Assembly (NCBI GenBank): GCA_904419785.1
Contig: CAJFSY010000001.1
Coordinates: 327,078-391,077 of the forward strand
DNA length: 64,000 nucleotides
Direction of reading: 5' to 3'
Origin: an uncultured Neglectibacter sp.
GTDB lineage: Bacteria > Bacillota > Clostridia > Oscillospirales > Acutalibacteraceae
Position numbers and translations under genes: made by a program. Shown piece by piece: positions 19,261-27,350 of the stretch. A model generated the notes under the pieces. It was not told the DNA's origin and ran no database searches. It was given only the letters and a program-made list of their open reading frames with translations. Each line of letters opens with the position of its first letter. Position 1 is the first letter of the stretch.

Positions 19261-19431
19261 TTAAACTTTTGGCTCCAGATCATGCGTTCCCAAAGCATTG
19301 CTGCAATAACGCATCAAATCCTCTTTTGTGTTCAGGTCGGCAGTGCTCTGCATCAACTGCTCTTGCAACACCGGCGGCAAGGAGTCGAAATATTGTTTTG
19401 CTTCCTGGTCCATACTGCTGAGCTTCGGCAC
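19261..19431 (-). CDS. Small conserved-looking hypothetical protein, 56 residues
   Basis: A short reading frame starting with GTG eight bases after AAGGAGGG and stopping with TAA just before a strong terminator. The 56-residue product begins MPKLSSMDQEAKQYFDSLPP and continues with VLQEQLMQST, ADLNTKEDLMRY and a CSNALG turn. It is soluble, acidic and largely helical by appearance. I recall similar short Clostridia proteins with an F/Y-x-SLP-x-x-x-Q-E-x-I/L-MQS core, function unknown; that resemblance is from memory and untested. It lies alone between convergent MATE and the divergent Crp/Fnr gene (starting 19529), with which it may share a regulatory region. Confidence 0.75.
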   Translation of the reverse strand: MPKLSSMDQEAKQYFDSLPPVLQEQLMQSTADLNTKEDLMRYCSNALGTHDLEPKV

Positions 19432-19528
19432 GGAAATCCCTCCTTAAAGCTTGTTCTTATACTGGTAGGCTCTCCCAAACAAAGGGATTTTATACACATA
19501 AAATAAAGTTATGAGAAAGGAAACCGCT

Positions 19529-20233
19529 ATGGAACAACTCTCTCAGCTCTCCCTTTTTGACAACATCCCAGAAAACGATTGCCAGCAGATGCTGGAATGC
19601 TTCCGTACCAACCCCCGTTCTTTTAAATCCGGTGAAACTGCTTATACCTATGGCAGCGGCAACACACAAACTTTGGGGATCATCCAAAAGGGCCAGGCTG
19701 CTTTGGTAAAAATCGACGCGGGTGGTGGGCGCACTGTGTTGGAACGTTTAGGAAAAGGCGGCGTATTCGGCGAGCTCATTGCTTTTTCAAGCCTTCCGTG
19801 TGACAGCGTTTCCGTAGTGTGCGAATCCGATTGCGTAATGGTATTCCTGCCACAATCCCGCCTAACAGCCCCTTGCGCCAAATCCTGCGGATGCCACCGG
19901 CAATTTTTAGAAAACCTGTTGGGGTTGATTTCCCGCAAAGCATTCGATCTCAGCGAACGTGTGGAAGTGCTTTCCTGCCGGACCACCCGGGAAAAACTTT
20001 TATGCTACTTCCGTATCTGTGCCGGCCAGCACCGTAGCTTGAGTTTTACCCTCCCCTTTTCTCTCAGCGCCCTGGCAGAGTACATCTGCGCGGACAGAAG
20101 CGCTATGATGCGGGAACTGAAACGCTTAAAAGAAGAAGGTTTCCTGGAGATATCCGGACGAAACGTGCGCTTTTTAGCCGATAAACCTTTCGGCCAGGCG
20201 GATCTCTGCGCAGCTTCTATTGTAAAGCCCTGA
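19529..20233 (+). CDS. Crp/Fnr family transcriptional regulator, cysteine-rich
   Basis: DNA-binding regulator with an N-terminal cyclic-nucleotide-binding-like beta barrel (about residues 10-115), a dimerisation helix (about 122-150) and a C-terminal winged helix (about 172-216, with SLSALAEYICADRSAMMRELKRL as recognition region). ATG at 19529 follows GAGAAAGGA and is preferred to the upstream alternative in the same frame. The 234-residue protein holds 13 cysteines, including C116, C120 and C122 between barrel and dimer helix, a place where redox or metal sensing occurs in relatives; the ligand is not known. A short run of unassigned sequence separates it from the ABC operon. Confidence 0.88.
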   Translation: MEQLSQLSLFDNIPENDCQQMLECFRTNPRSFKSGETAYTYGSGNTQTLGIIQKGQAALVKIDAGGGRTVLERLGKGGVFGELIAFSSLPCDSVSVVCESDCVMVFLPQSRLTAPCAKSCGCHRQFLENLLGLISRKAFDLSERVEVLSCRTTREKLLCYFRICAGQHRSLSFTLPFSLSALAEYICADRSAMMRELKRLKEEGFLEISGRNVRFLADKPFGQADLCAASIVKP

Positions 20234-20287
20234 GCAATGGTCAGATAGGTTCATTTTAAACTATTTTGTGCATGCTACCAAAAGCCG

Positions 20288-20313
20288 TTAAGATTTTCTG
20301 TCGAAAATCTTAA
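20288..20313. repeat. Perfect 11-bp inverted repeat upstream of ABC operon
   Basis: TTAAGATTTTC and GAAAATCTTAA are separated by TGTC. Neither side carries a terminator T-run. It lies 17 bases upstream of the -35 element of the ABC operon promoter and 55 bases after the Crp/Fnr stop, so an operator is as likely as an RNA hairpin. Confidence 0.7.
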
Positions 20314-20329
20314 GAATCCTGCAAGGTGG

Positions 20330-20358
20330 TTGCAGGCCGCTGTTGTATCCAGTACAAT
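20330..20358 (+). promoter_or_regulatory. Probable promoter of ABC exporter operon
   Basis: TTGCAG, 17-base spacer, TACAAT; 40 bases before the ATG at 20399. The -35 element is weak, which would fit an activator-dependent promoter. Confidence 0.5.
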
Positions 20359-20398
20359 AGAAGCCACTCTGATTTTGAGATATTATGGAGGGATCATC

Positions 20399-21112
20399 AT
20401 GTTATCCATCAGCGGCGTGACCAAGCGCTACGGCAAGACTCTGGCTAACGACAACATCAGCTTCGCCGTAGGCGACGGGCAGATCGGCATTTTGCTGGGG
20501 CCAAACGGAGCGGGGAAATCCACCATTATCAAGTGCATTACCGGCTTGCTGCGGTTTACCGGCCGGATCGAGATCAATGGCAACATAAACACCTCGCTGG
20601 AAGCGAAACGCCAACTGGGATATATCCCCGAAATGCCTGCTGTTTACGACTTGCTCACTGTAGAAGAGCATTTGGAATTTATCAGACGGGCATACAAAGT
20701 TGAGGATGAGGCATATACGCAGCAGCTGTTGGAACGGCTGGAACTGGAAGATAAAAAACAAAAACTGGGAAAAGAGCTTTCAAAAGGAATGCAGCAAAAG
20801 CTCTCTATTTGCTGTGCCCTGGCCCACAAACCCCAGGTGATCATTTTCGACGAGCCTTTGGTGGGCTTAGACCCCCACGCGATCAAGGAACTGAAACAGA
20901 TTTTCCGAGAACTGAAAGCGGGCGGCGCTTCCGTTCTGATTTCCACCCACATGATCGACAGCGTAGAAGATTATTGGGACGTGGCAAATATCATGATGAA
21001 CGGCCGTTTCGCGGCGACCAAAGTCAATGACGGCAGTGAAGGGCAAAGCCTGGAAGAACTGTTCTTCGCTATCACGGAAGGAGATGCCGCTCCTTCTCCC
21101 GCGGAGGGTTAA
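20399..21112 (+). CDS. ABC transporter ATP-binding protein
   Basis: 237-residue ATPase subunit of an export-type ABC transporter. Walker A GPNGAGKST is near residues 36-44, the signature LSKGMQQK near 131, Walker B VIIFDEP near 153 followed by LVGLD, and a switch His in STHM. ATG at 20399 has GGAGGG upstream; an in-frame TTG further upstream overlaps the promoter and is not used. It is followed after three bases by its membrane partner. The substrate is unknown. Confidence 0.94.
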   Translation: MLSISGVTKRYGKTLANDNISFAVGDGQIGILLGPNGAGKSTIIKCITGLLRFTGRIEINGNINTSLEAKRQLGYIPEMPAVYDLLTVEEHLEFIRRAYKVEDEAYTQQLLERLELEDKKQKLGKELSKGMQQKLSICCALAHKPQVIIFDEPLVGLDPHAIKELKQIFRELKAGGASVLISTHMIDSVEDYWDVANIMMNGRFAATKVNDGSEGQSLEELFFAITEGDAAPSPAEG

Positions 21113-21115
21113 ATT

Positions 21116-22708
21116 ATGAAAAGCGCTCTTGTATATCTCACTGTCATCAAGCTGAAAAACCAGTTGATCGGTGTTGTGAAAAGCCCCGCCAAATTGATCT
21201 ACGCCATCATATTGATAGCCCTCTTCGCTGTTTCCGCTTTTTCGGGGCAGGCCATGGAAACGGAAGAATTCCGCAACCCCCAGGAACTTGTAGCGATCAT
21301 GACTTTGTTCTATACCGCCATGTTCTTGATGGTGTTCGCTTCGGGAAGCACCACGAACACCCCCATGTTCACCCTGTCTGACGTAACGCTGCTCTTCCCT
21401 GCCCCGTTGAGTTCTAACAAGATATTGTCCTATGGTCTGGTGCGCCAACTGGGGCTCTCTCTGATTTTAGGTTTCTTCATTTTGTTCCAATATTCCTGGA
21501 TGCACGGTGTTTATGGTGTGGAACCGCTTCAACTCTTGCTCATCATCGTGGGCTATGGATTGACGCTGTTCTTTGCCCAGCTTTCCGCTATGGCGGTATA
21601 CACCCGCACGAGCGGCATGGCAAAGGCGGGAAAGATCGCGCGGTATTGCGTATTTGGCATTGCGGCGCTCTATGGGATTCTGGCAGTGCTCACTTGCCGG
21701 GAAGAATTGCTCTCCCTGGCAAACGGCGGCAGCGTAGAGCCCCTGCTGGCTTCCGGCTCCGCGTTTTTTGCCACATTACCCGGACTGCTTTTTCCAGTAA
21801 CAGGCTGGTCTGCCGGACTGATTGGCAGCCTGTTTTCCGGAAATTGGCCATTGGCAGGGCTGTTTGCGGTTTTACTGGTAGCTCTTTTCTGCCTGTTGCT
21901 GGGGCTCATCCTCACCTGCAAAAACAATTATTATGAAGATGTGCTGCAAACCGCGGAAACGGCTCAATCCGCCATCACCGCGCAAAAGGAAGGCCAGCTT
22001 AACGAAGTGGTCCCCAAAAACGTGCGGGTAGGTAAAACAGGACTGAACAAGGGATGGGGCGCAAGCGCTATCTATTATAAGCACCGGGTAGAGAACCGCC
22101 GTTCCGGAGTATTTTTCTTTTCCAACGGCTCGTTGATCTTCGCGGCGATCATCATTGCCATGTCCTTCTTCATGCGGGATGGAGGAATCCTGGGAGTATT
22201 CGCTTTCGCCACATATATGCAACTGTTCACCGTTGCTTTGGGACGTTTCAACCGGGAACTGATCAAACCCTATATTTATCTGATTCCGGAACCTCCTTTG
22301 AAAAAACTGCTTTACGCCATTAAAGAAAGCCTGATTACCGACGGATGGGAAGCTGCTTTGATATTCATCATCGTAGGCCTTATCACGGGGGCGGCTCCCT
22401 TAGATATAGTTCTTTGTATTGTGGCCCGGATTACGTTCGCTTTGTTGTTCACTGCCGGAAACGTATTGGTAGAGCGGGTTTTCGGAATGATCACCAGCAA
22501 AGCGCTGATCTTTTTCTTCTACTTCCTGGTACTGATCCTGATGACTGTTCCCGGCATTATCCTGGGGGTCGTTCTTTCTTTTGTTTTCCCCGCACTGGAA
22601 ATGGCCGCCGTCCTACTCGGCATGTCTGCGGCGAATATTGCGATTTCCGTTGTGGTGCTGTGGTTGTGCCGCAACCTTTTGCAGTATGCGGAACTGAACA
22701 GCCGCTAA
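21116..22708 (+). CDS. ABC exporter membrane subunit (ABC_export type)
   Basis: 530-residue integral membrane protein with roughly 12 hydrophobic segments in two blocks (about 25-260 and 325-525) joined by a hydrophilic stretch near 265-325. The size and the N-terminal KSALVYLTVIKLKNQL block fit the putative ABC exporter family typical of Firmicutes. It starts three bases after the ATPase stop. Its job (peptide, drug or lipid export) cannot be told from sequence. Confidence 0.85.
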   Translation: MKSALVYLTVIKLKNQLIGVVKSPAKLIYAIILIALFAVSAFSGQAMETEEFRNPQELVAIMTLFYTAMFLMVFASGSTTNTPMFTLSDVTLLFPAPLSSNKILSYGLVRQLGLSLILGFFILFQYSWMHGVYGVEPLQLLLIIVGYGLTLFFAQLSAMAVYTRTSGMAKAGKIARYCVFGIAALYGILAVLTCREELLSLANGGSVEPLLASGSAFFATLPGLLFPVTGWSAGLIGSLFSGNWPLAGLFAVLLVALFCLLLGLILTCKNNYYEDVLQTAETAQSAITAQKEGQLNEVVPKNVRVGKTGLNKGWGASAIYYKHRVENRRSGVFFFSNGSLIFAAIIIAMSFFMRDGGILGVFAFATYMQLFTVALGRFNRELIKPYIYLIPEPPLKKLLYAIKESLITDGWEAALIFIIVGLITGAAPLDIVLCIVARITFALLFTAGNVLVERVFGMITSKALIFFFYFLVLILMTVPGIILGVVLSFVFPALEMAAVLLGMSAANIAISVVVLWLCRNLLQYAELNSR

Positions 22709-22757
22709 CTTAAAATCTCGGTCAAACATTGAGTTTAGCCTGTTCCCGCTCAATCTC

Positions 22758-22787
22758 TTGACAAACTTAAAAACTATGTGCTACACT
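22758..22787 (+). promoter_or_regulatory. Promoter of the nim/MATE operon
   Basis: TTGACA, 18-base spacer, TACACT. Transcription would begin near 22794 and run through a 120-base leader that includes a complete terminator before the ATG at 22917. Confidence 0.7.
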
Positions 22788-22811
22788 TTGCAAGTAAATT
22801 AAAAGAGGAAC

Positions 22812-22893
22812 GCTTGCCGCCGGGTAAGCAAAAGCATTGGGTTTCGTATCCGCAGGCCTTTGGAGATACGAAATGCCAATGCTTTTTTATTTT
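22812..22893 (+). promoter_or_regulatory. Leader with 7-bp hairpin and intrinsic terminator (putative attenuator)
   Basis: A first hairpin GCTTGCC/GGTAAGC with GCCG loop is followed at once by a terminator: AAAGCATTGG (22831-22840) pairs with CCAATGCTTT (22876-22885) and TTTCGTATC with GATACGAAA, then TTTTTTATTTT. The nim start codon is only 24 bases further, with GATAAGGAGG between, so there is no room for another promoter and the operon must be read through this terminator. A possible TTG-initiated frame preceded by AGAGG starts at 22814. It does not match a riboswitch class that I recognise. Confidence 0.75.
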
Positions 22894-22916
22894 GAAAATG
22901 GATAAGGAGGTCCCCT

Positions 22917-23408
22917 ATGTTTCGGGAAATGAGAAGAAGCAGCCAACAGCTTACTATGGAAGAGACACAAAACATATTGCAGAAGGGCACATCAGGTGTC
23001 CTCTCGCTTCTGGGCGATGAGGGCTATCCCTATGGAGTACCATTGAGCTATGTTTATGACGGCGAAAAACTTTATTTCCATTGCGCCAAAACCGGGCACA
23101 AGATCGACGCTGTCCACCGTGAAAGCAAAGCCTCATTTTGTGTAATAGACCAAGATTTGATCATGCCCCAAAAATATACTACATATTTCCGCAGTGCCAT
23201 CGCTTTTGGGAAAGTACGGATTTTGGAGTCGGAACAGGAAAAACGAGAAGCTATAGAAAAACTGGCTGTGAAATACGCTCCCAAAGATCTTCCAAGCCAC
23301 CGAGAGGACATCATCGCTCAAGAGTGGGCTCCTTTATGCGTGTTGGAAATGGAAATCCATCATTTAACCGGAAAACAGGCAAAAGAGCTTGCCGCCAGTC
23401 AGGAGTAA
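22917..23408 (+). CDS. NimA-like pyridoxamine 5'-phosphate oxidase family flavoprotein
   Basis: 163-residue protein of the split-barrel FMN-binding fold related to 5-nitroimidazole reductase NimA. Features are EMRRSSQQLTMEETQNILQ at the start, the GVLSLLGDEGYPYGVPLSY barrel strand, YFHCAKTGHKIDAV with the His typical of the Nim group, and an ALCVLEMEIHHLTGK-like end (here PLCVLEMEIHHLTGK). AAGGAGG precedes the ATG. It is followed four bases later by a MATE exporter and preceded by the attenuator-like leader, which suggests an inducible detoxification role; the true substrate is unknown. Confidence 0.85.
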   Translation: MFREMRRSSQQLTMEETQNILQKGTSGVLSLLGDEGYPYGVPLSYVYDGEKLYFHCAKTGHKIDAVHRESKASFCVIDQDLIMPQKYTTYFRSAIAFGKVRILESEQEKREAIEKLAVKYAPKDLPSHREDIIAQEWAPLCVLEMEIHHLTGKQAKELAASQE

Positions 23409-23412
23409 ATAC

Positions 23413-24735
23413 ATGAACACTTCCACCTTTCGAGAATTTGCCCGGTACGCTTCCCTAAATGTACTGGGCATGCTGGGAATGTCCTGTTACATCCTGGCAG
23501 ACACGTTTTTCATTTCTCAGGCGTTGGGCCCAGATGGACTTACCGCCTTGAATTTGGCAATTCCCATCTACAGCTTTATCCACGGATGCGGGTTAATGCT
23601 TGGAATGGGTGGCGGCACTCGGTTCTCTATTTTGAAAAGCCAAAGGGAACACCAACAAGCTAACCGCGTCTTTACAAACGTGCTTTATCTAGCGGCAGTC
23701 TTTGCCACATTATTTGTTTTGACAGGCTTATTTGGGGCCGATGGTCTCTCCGTGCTTTTCGGCGCCCAAGGAGCTGTCCGCTCCATGTCTACCATTTATC
23801 TGCGTGTCATCCTGCTGTTTGCACCAGCTTTTTTAGCTAACAATGTTTTACTGTGCTTCGTGCGTAACGATGGCGCCCCCCATCTATCCATGGCCGCTAT
23901 GATTGGCGGTAGTCTTTCAAACGTTGTTCTCGACTGGGTATTTCTTTTCCCCTGTGCAATGGGAATTTTCGGAGCCGTATTCGCCACTGGGCTGGCGCCC
24001 ATCATCAGCATGATGATTCTTTCTCCCCACTTTTTCAGAAAGAAAAACCAGTTCCGCCCCGTTCCATGCGCTCCCTCCGGCAAGGCTGTTTGGCGCATTG
24101 TTGCCAGCGGCGTGCCTTCTCTGGTAACAGAAGTATCTTCCGGCATTGTGATTATAGTTTTTAATGGGCTGATCATGAACATGGAGGGCAATATCGGTGT
24201 GGCGGCTTATGGCGTCATTGCCAATCTCTCTTTGGTGGTTATCGCCATTTACACAGGTATAGCCCAGGGCATCCAACCCATTCTCAGCCGCAATTACGGC
24301 ATGGGGAATCAAAAAAGCCTATTGGAAATTCTCCGCTATGCCATGATCTCCATGCTTGGGATATCCTTCCTTGTATATGGGGCCGTTTGGATGTTTGCGC
24401 CGCAGATCTCAGCCGCTTTTAACAGCCAAGGCGACCCCACACTGCAAGCCATCGCCACCAATGGGTTGAAATTATATTTCATCGCTTGTCCCTTTGCAGG
24501 ATGCAATGTGGTGCTTTCTATGTATTTCACCTCTATCGAGCGGCCACTTCCCGCCCATGTGATCTCCCTGCTCAGAGGTTTTTTCCTCATCATCCCCTTA
24601 GCGGTCTTGCTCTCTGCTGTTTGGAAAATGACCGGCATCTGGTGCGCTTTTCCAGTTACCGAATTTCTGGTGTCTCTCCTTTCTATTTGGTTGTTTTTTA
24701 CCGCTGTACGGCATACAAAAACTGCTTCCAGATAA
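23413..24735 (+). CDS. MATE family efflux transporter
   Basis: 440-residue multidrug exporter with about 12 hydrophobic segments; start block FARYASLNVLGMLGMSCYILADTFFISQALG and the second-half IYTGIAQGIQPILSRNYG block are typical. ATG at 23413 follows AGGAG that lies at the end of the nim-like gene; an in-frame TTG inside that gene is less likely. It is the second gene of the attenuated operon, so both proteins are probably co-induced. It is not closely similar to the MATE at 17807, judging by eye. Confidence 0.92.
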   Translation: MNTSTFREFARYASLNVLGMLGMSCYILADTFFISQALGPDGLTALNLAIPIYSFIHGCGLMLGMGGGTRFSILKSQREHQQANRVFTNVLYLAAVFATLFVLTGLFGADGLSVLFGAQGAVRSMSTIYLRVILLFAPAFLANNVLLCFVRNDGAPHLSMAAMIGGSLSNVVLDWVFLFPCAMGIFGAVFATGLAPIISMMILSPHFFRKKNQFRPVPCAPSGKAVWRIVASGVPSLVTEVSSGIVIIVFNGLIMNMEGNIGVAAYGVIANLSLVVIAIYTGIAQGIQPILSRNYGMGNQKSLLEILRYAMISMLGISFLVYGAVWMFAPQISAAFNSQGDPTLQAIATNGLKLYFIACPFAGCNVVLSMYFTSIERPLPAHVISLLRGFFLIIPLAVLLSAVWKMTGIWCAFPVTEFLVSLLSIWLFFTAVRHTKTASR

Positions 24736-24748
24736 CCCGCCTAACGAA

Positions 24749-24774
24749 AAAAGCTCCCTTACAAGGGAGCTTTT
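24749..24774. terminator. Bidirectional intrinsic terminator
   Basis: AAAAGCTCCCTT pairs with AAGGGAGCTTTT. It ends the MATE gene (plus) and serves the acetyltransferase (minus). Confidence 0.9.
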
Positions 24775-24803
24775 GTTTTAAGCTAAATTTGATTTACACA
24801 CGC

Positions 24804-25352
24804 TCATGAAGGATCGTTGTAGCGTTCCGGATGGGCAAAATAATCCTCCCGGAGAATAGAATAGCAAACGTCGTCAAACACTTTGCCATCAAAACGTTGA
24901 AACGCTTGAAGCAAGGTCCCCTCATAACGAAAACCACATTTCTCTATAACCCGCCGGGAACGGTCGTTTCCAACAAAATGTCCAATGGCTAACACATCCA
25001 ACTTTTTGCGTTCGAACCCGCAGACGATCATCGCCCGGAGTGCTTCTGGCATATATCCGTTTCCCCAATGCTCACGGGCCAATTCATACCCAATGGACAT
25101 GCTATTCACCTTATACCGGCGGATATCTTTTTGGAATTTGATCTTTCCGATGGCATGGCCCGTTTTTTTCAAAATGATGGCATAGCAGCCGCCATCCCAC
25201 ATAGCCCGGCGAAAAGCAGATTCTCCTTCTTCCGCCGTACGGACCGGCCGAGAGCCCGACGCCAGCATCACCCCTGGGTCCGCCGCGAATGTGAGAAAAT
25301 CCTCAAAATCAGAGTTCCGCCAGTGACGCAGCACCAAACGGGGCGTTTCCAT
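24804..25352 (-). CDS. GNAT acetyltransferase (RimJ/RimL type)
   Basis: 182-residue N-acetyltransferase. METPRLVLRHWRNSDFEDF opens the family pattern; SIGYELAREHWGNGYMPEALRAMI is the acetyl-CoA-binding motif A, and NDRSRRVIEKCGFRYEGTLLQA motif B. The start at 25352 gives a TGAGATG junction with the methyltransferase stop; a start 10 codons earlier is also open, inside that gene. Its target (protein N-terminus or small molecule) is not known. Confidence 0.85.
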   Translation of the reverse strand: METPRLVLRHWRNSDFEDFLTFAADPGVMLASGSRPVRTAEEGESAFRRAMWDGGCYAIILKKTGHAIGKIKFQKDIRRYKVNSMSIGYELAREHWGNGYMPEALRAMIVCGFERKKLDVLAIGHFVGNDRSRRVIEKCGFRYEGTLLQAFQRFDGKVFDDVCYSILREDYFAHPERYNDPS

Positions 25353-25353
25353 C

Positions 25354-26517
25354 TCACCGCGCAGCCTTCCCAGCAGGCCCATGAGACGTTCCCTCCCCTT
25401 TGAAAAACTGATAATATTGGCACTGGATCATGCCATTATACAGTTTCCGGCGTTTATCCGCTTTTCGGCCGAACAAACTCTCGAAGTCTCCATCCGGGGT
25501 GATGATCCCAAAACTCCACCCGCGCCGGGGCTGGAACACTTTCCCCATCACTTGATAAAGCTCCTCCGCCTGGCGCAAATCCAACAGACGTTCTCCATAG
25601 GGAGGATTACACACTACACAACCGTAAACATCCTCTTGGGCAAAATCCCGGATGTCGCGGACACTGGCTGTTATAGCTTTTTCCACTCCCGCTTTTTTAG
25701 CGTTGGCCAATGACAGTTCTACTGCGGCGGGATCGATGTCAAAGCCTTCCGCCCGAAATTCTGTGTCCCTTTGCTCCAAAGAGCGAGCACGCTCTCGTTC
25801 TTCCGCCCACAGCTTGGGAGAGATCTCCCGCCACGTCTCAGCTGTAAAAGAACGGCCAACACCCGGCGCGATATGAAACGCCATCAGAGCGGCTTCCACC
25901 AGCAAGGTGCCAGAGCCGCAGAAAGGGTCTATCAAATGGCCGTCGGAACGCAACCGGCTAAGTTTCAGCAAGCTGGCCGCAAGGGTTTCTTTCAGCGGCG
26001 CACCATTGGACACCGCCCGATAACCGCGTTTGTGCAAACCCTCGCCGCTGGTGTCCATCATCACGCTTACCTGGTCTTTTAAAATCCGAAAACGGATACG
26101 GTGAAGGGGGCCTGTCTCTGGAAACCAAGAAAGCTTATATTTCGCTTTTAAGCGTTCGACTACCGCCTTTTTCACAATGGACTGACAGTCGGGAACACTG
26201 TGGAGCTGGCTGGAAAGGCAACTTCCGGTCACGGGAAAAACATCCTCTTTTCCCAAGAAATCCTCCCAAGGGATCGCTTTTACCCCTTGGAACAATTCCT
26301 CAAAGGAACGAGCCGGAAATGTACCCAGCAGCAGCAGAACACGCTCGCCAAAACGGCTGTTCAAATTGGCGCGCACCATGCTTTCCCAACCGCCCGAAAA
26401 CAATACACGGCCATTTTCCGCGCGAATGTCGCTTAAACCCATATCCCCCAACTCTTGCGCTACTAAGCTTTCCACACCAAACAGGCAAGGCACACAAAAC
26501 ATCATCTTTTTCGGCAT
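25354..26517 (-). CDS. THUMP-domain class I RNA methyltransferase (YpsC/RlmL-like)
   Basis: 387-residue enzyme with an N-terminal ferredoxin-like/THUMP region (about 1-155) and a Rossmann methyltransferase domain: LIDPFCGSGTLLVEAALMA is the SAM motif and CVVCNPPYGERL the N6-adenine/guanine-type catalytic loop. It resembles B. subtilis YpsC and the N-terminal half of E. coli RlmL, which makes 23S rRNA m2G. ATG at 26517 has GGGAGA upstream; the frame is open 21 codons further. It is coupled to the acetyltransferase. Confidence 0.88.
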   Translation of the reverse strand: MPKKMMFCVPCLFGVESLVAQELGDMGLSDIRAENGRVLFSGGWESMVRANLNSRFGERVLLLLGTFPARSFEELFQGVKAIPWEDFLGKEDVFPVTGSCLSSQLHSVPDCQSIVKKAVVERLKAKYKLSWFPETGPLHRIRFRILKDQVSVMMDTSGEGLHKRGYRAVSNGAPLKETLAASLLKLSRLRSDGHLIDPFCGSGTLLVEAALMAFHIAPGVGRSFTAETWREISPKLWAEERERARSLEQRDTEFRAEGFDIDPAAVELSLANAKKAGVEKAITASVRDIRDFAQEDVYGCVVCNPPYGERLLDLRQAEELYQVMGKVFQPRRGWSFGIITPDGDFESLFGRKADKRRKLYNGMIQCQYYQFFKGEGTSHGPAGKAAR

Positions 26518-26584
26518 ACTTTCTCCCTTCACGGCTACCAGCCGTTTGTTTAATAAACATCTTAAAAACTTACAACCCACAAAA

Positions 26585-26609
26585 AGAGGAGACCCTGACG
26601 GGCCCCCTC
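26585..26609 (-). terminator. Intrinsic terminator after hpf
   Basis: Minus strand GAGGGGGCCC pairs with GGGTCTCCTC (two G-U pairs) around GTCA, followed by TTTTT. It separates hpf from the methyltransferase. Confidence 0.75.
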
Positions 26610-26630
26610 CCCATTGCGCGCGTACTAGTT

Positions 26631-27158
26631 TTATTTTCCTTCCGGCACCAAAAGGCCATAATCACCGTCTTTGCGGTGATAAACCACATTGATCTCCCCA
26701 GAAGCGTCGTCACGGAACATAAAGAACTCGTGGCCCAGCATGTTCATCTGCAAAATCGCTTCTTCCGGAGTCATTACCTTTACAAAGAAGCTCTTGGTGC
26801 GCACCACATGGATCTCCTCATCCGGCTCATCATAAAGCGCATCTGGAAAATCGATATCCGGGCTGACCTTCTTCGATTTTTCCAAACGGGTCTTATTCCG
26901 GCGGATCTGCCGGCCCAAAGCGGAAATAACGCCATCCAAGGCTTCGTTCATTTCCAAGGCAGTCTCTTCAGCGCGGTAGATCATGCCCCGCTGCTTGATT
27001 GTAATTTCTACTGTTTGACGATTACGCTCCACCGTCACGGTGACGGTGGCTTCTGCGTCATCGTCAAAAATACGATTAAATTTCGAAAGCTTGCGTTCGG
27101 CCAGCTCTTTGAAATTGTTGCGCAGGTTCACTTTTCTTCCGACAATGGTGATTTTCAT
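26631..27158 (-). CDS. hpf: Long-form ribosome hibernation promoting factor
   Basis: 175-residue protein that dimerises 70S ribosomes into inactive 100S particles in stationary phase. The N-terminal half (about 1-100) is the S30AE/YfiA fold (MKITIVGRKVNLRNNFKELAERKLSKF), joined by an acidic linker to the C-terminal dimerisation domain (about 118-175) with VVRTKSFFVKVMTPEEAILQMNMLGHEFFMFRD. ATG at 27158 is taken because it gives the family start; an ATG nine bases earlier is equally possible. It has its own promoter at 27282-27310. Confidence 0.94.
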   Translation of the reverse strand: MKITIVGRKVNLRNNFKELAERKLSKFNRIFDDDAEATVTVTVERNRQTVEITIKQRGMIYRAEETALEMNEALDGVISALGRQIRRNKTRLEKSKKVSPDIDFPDALYDEPDEEIHVVRTKSFFVKVMTPEEAILQMNMLGHEFFMFRDDASGEINVVYHRKDGDYGLLVPEGK

Positions 27159-27281
27159 ACCATGCACCCGCTTGCCTTATCCATACTCCCCTCAGGACAG
27201 GCAAACTTTCCTTTCGTCAGATTTTCGGAAAGGCCGGAAGCCTGATTCCATTCTGAGAAAGCTTCCTGCTTTCCTGTCCTT

Positions 27282-27310
27282 ATTGTAGCACAATATCTAA
27301 AATATTGCAA
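27282..27310 (-). promoter_or_regulatory. Sigma-A-type promoter of hpf
   Basis: Minus strand TTGCAA, 17-base spacer, TACAAT; 125 bases before the start codon. Confidence 0.65.
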
Positions 27311-27350
27311 TATGAATAAAATAATATTGTGCCAGTATCCGCAAAACAAT

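Noticed and set aside
22778..23020. 80-codon frame across the nim leader
   Set aside because: It overlaps the nim start in another frame and lacks protein-like sequence. A shorter TTG-initiated leader frame is mentioned only as a possible attenuation element.
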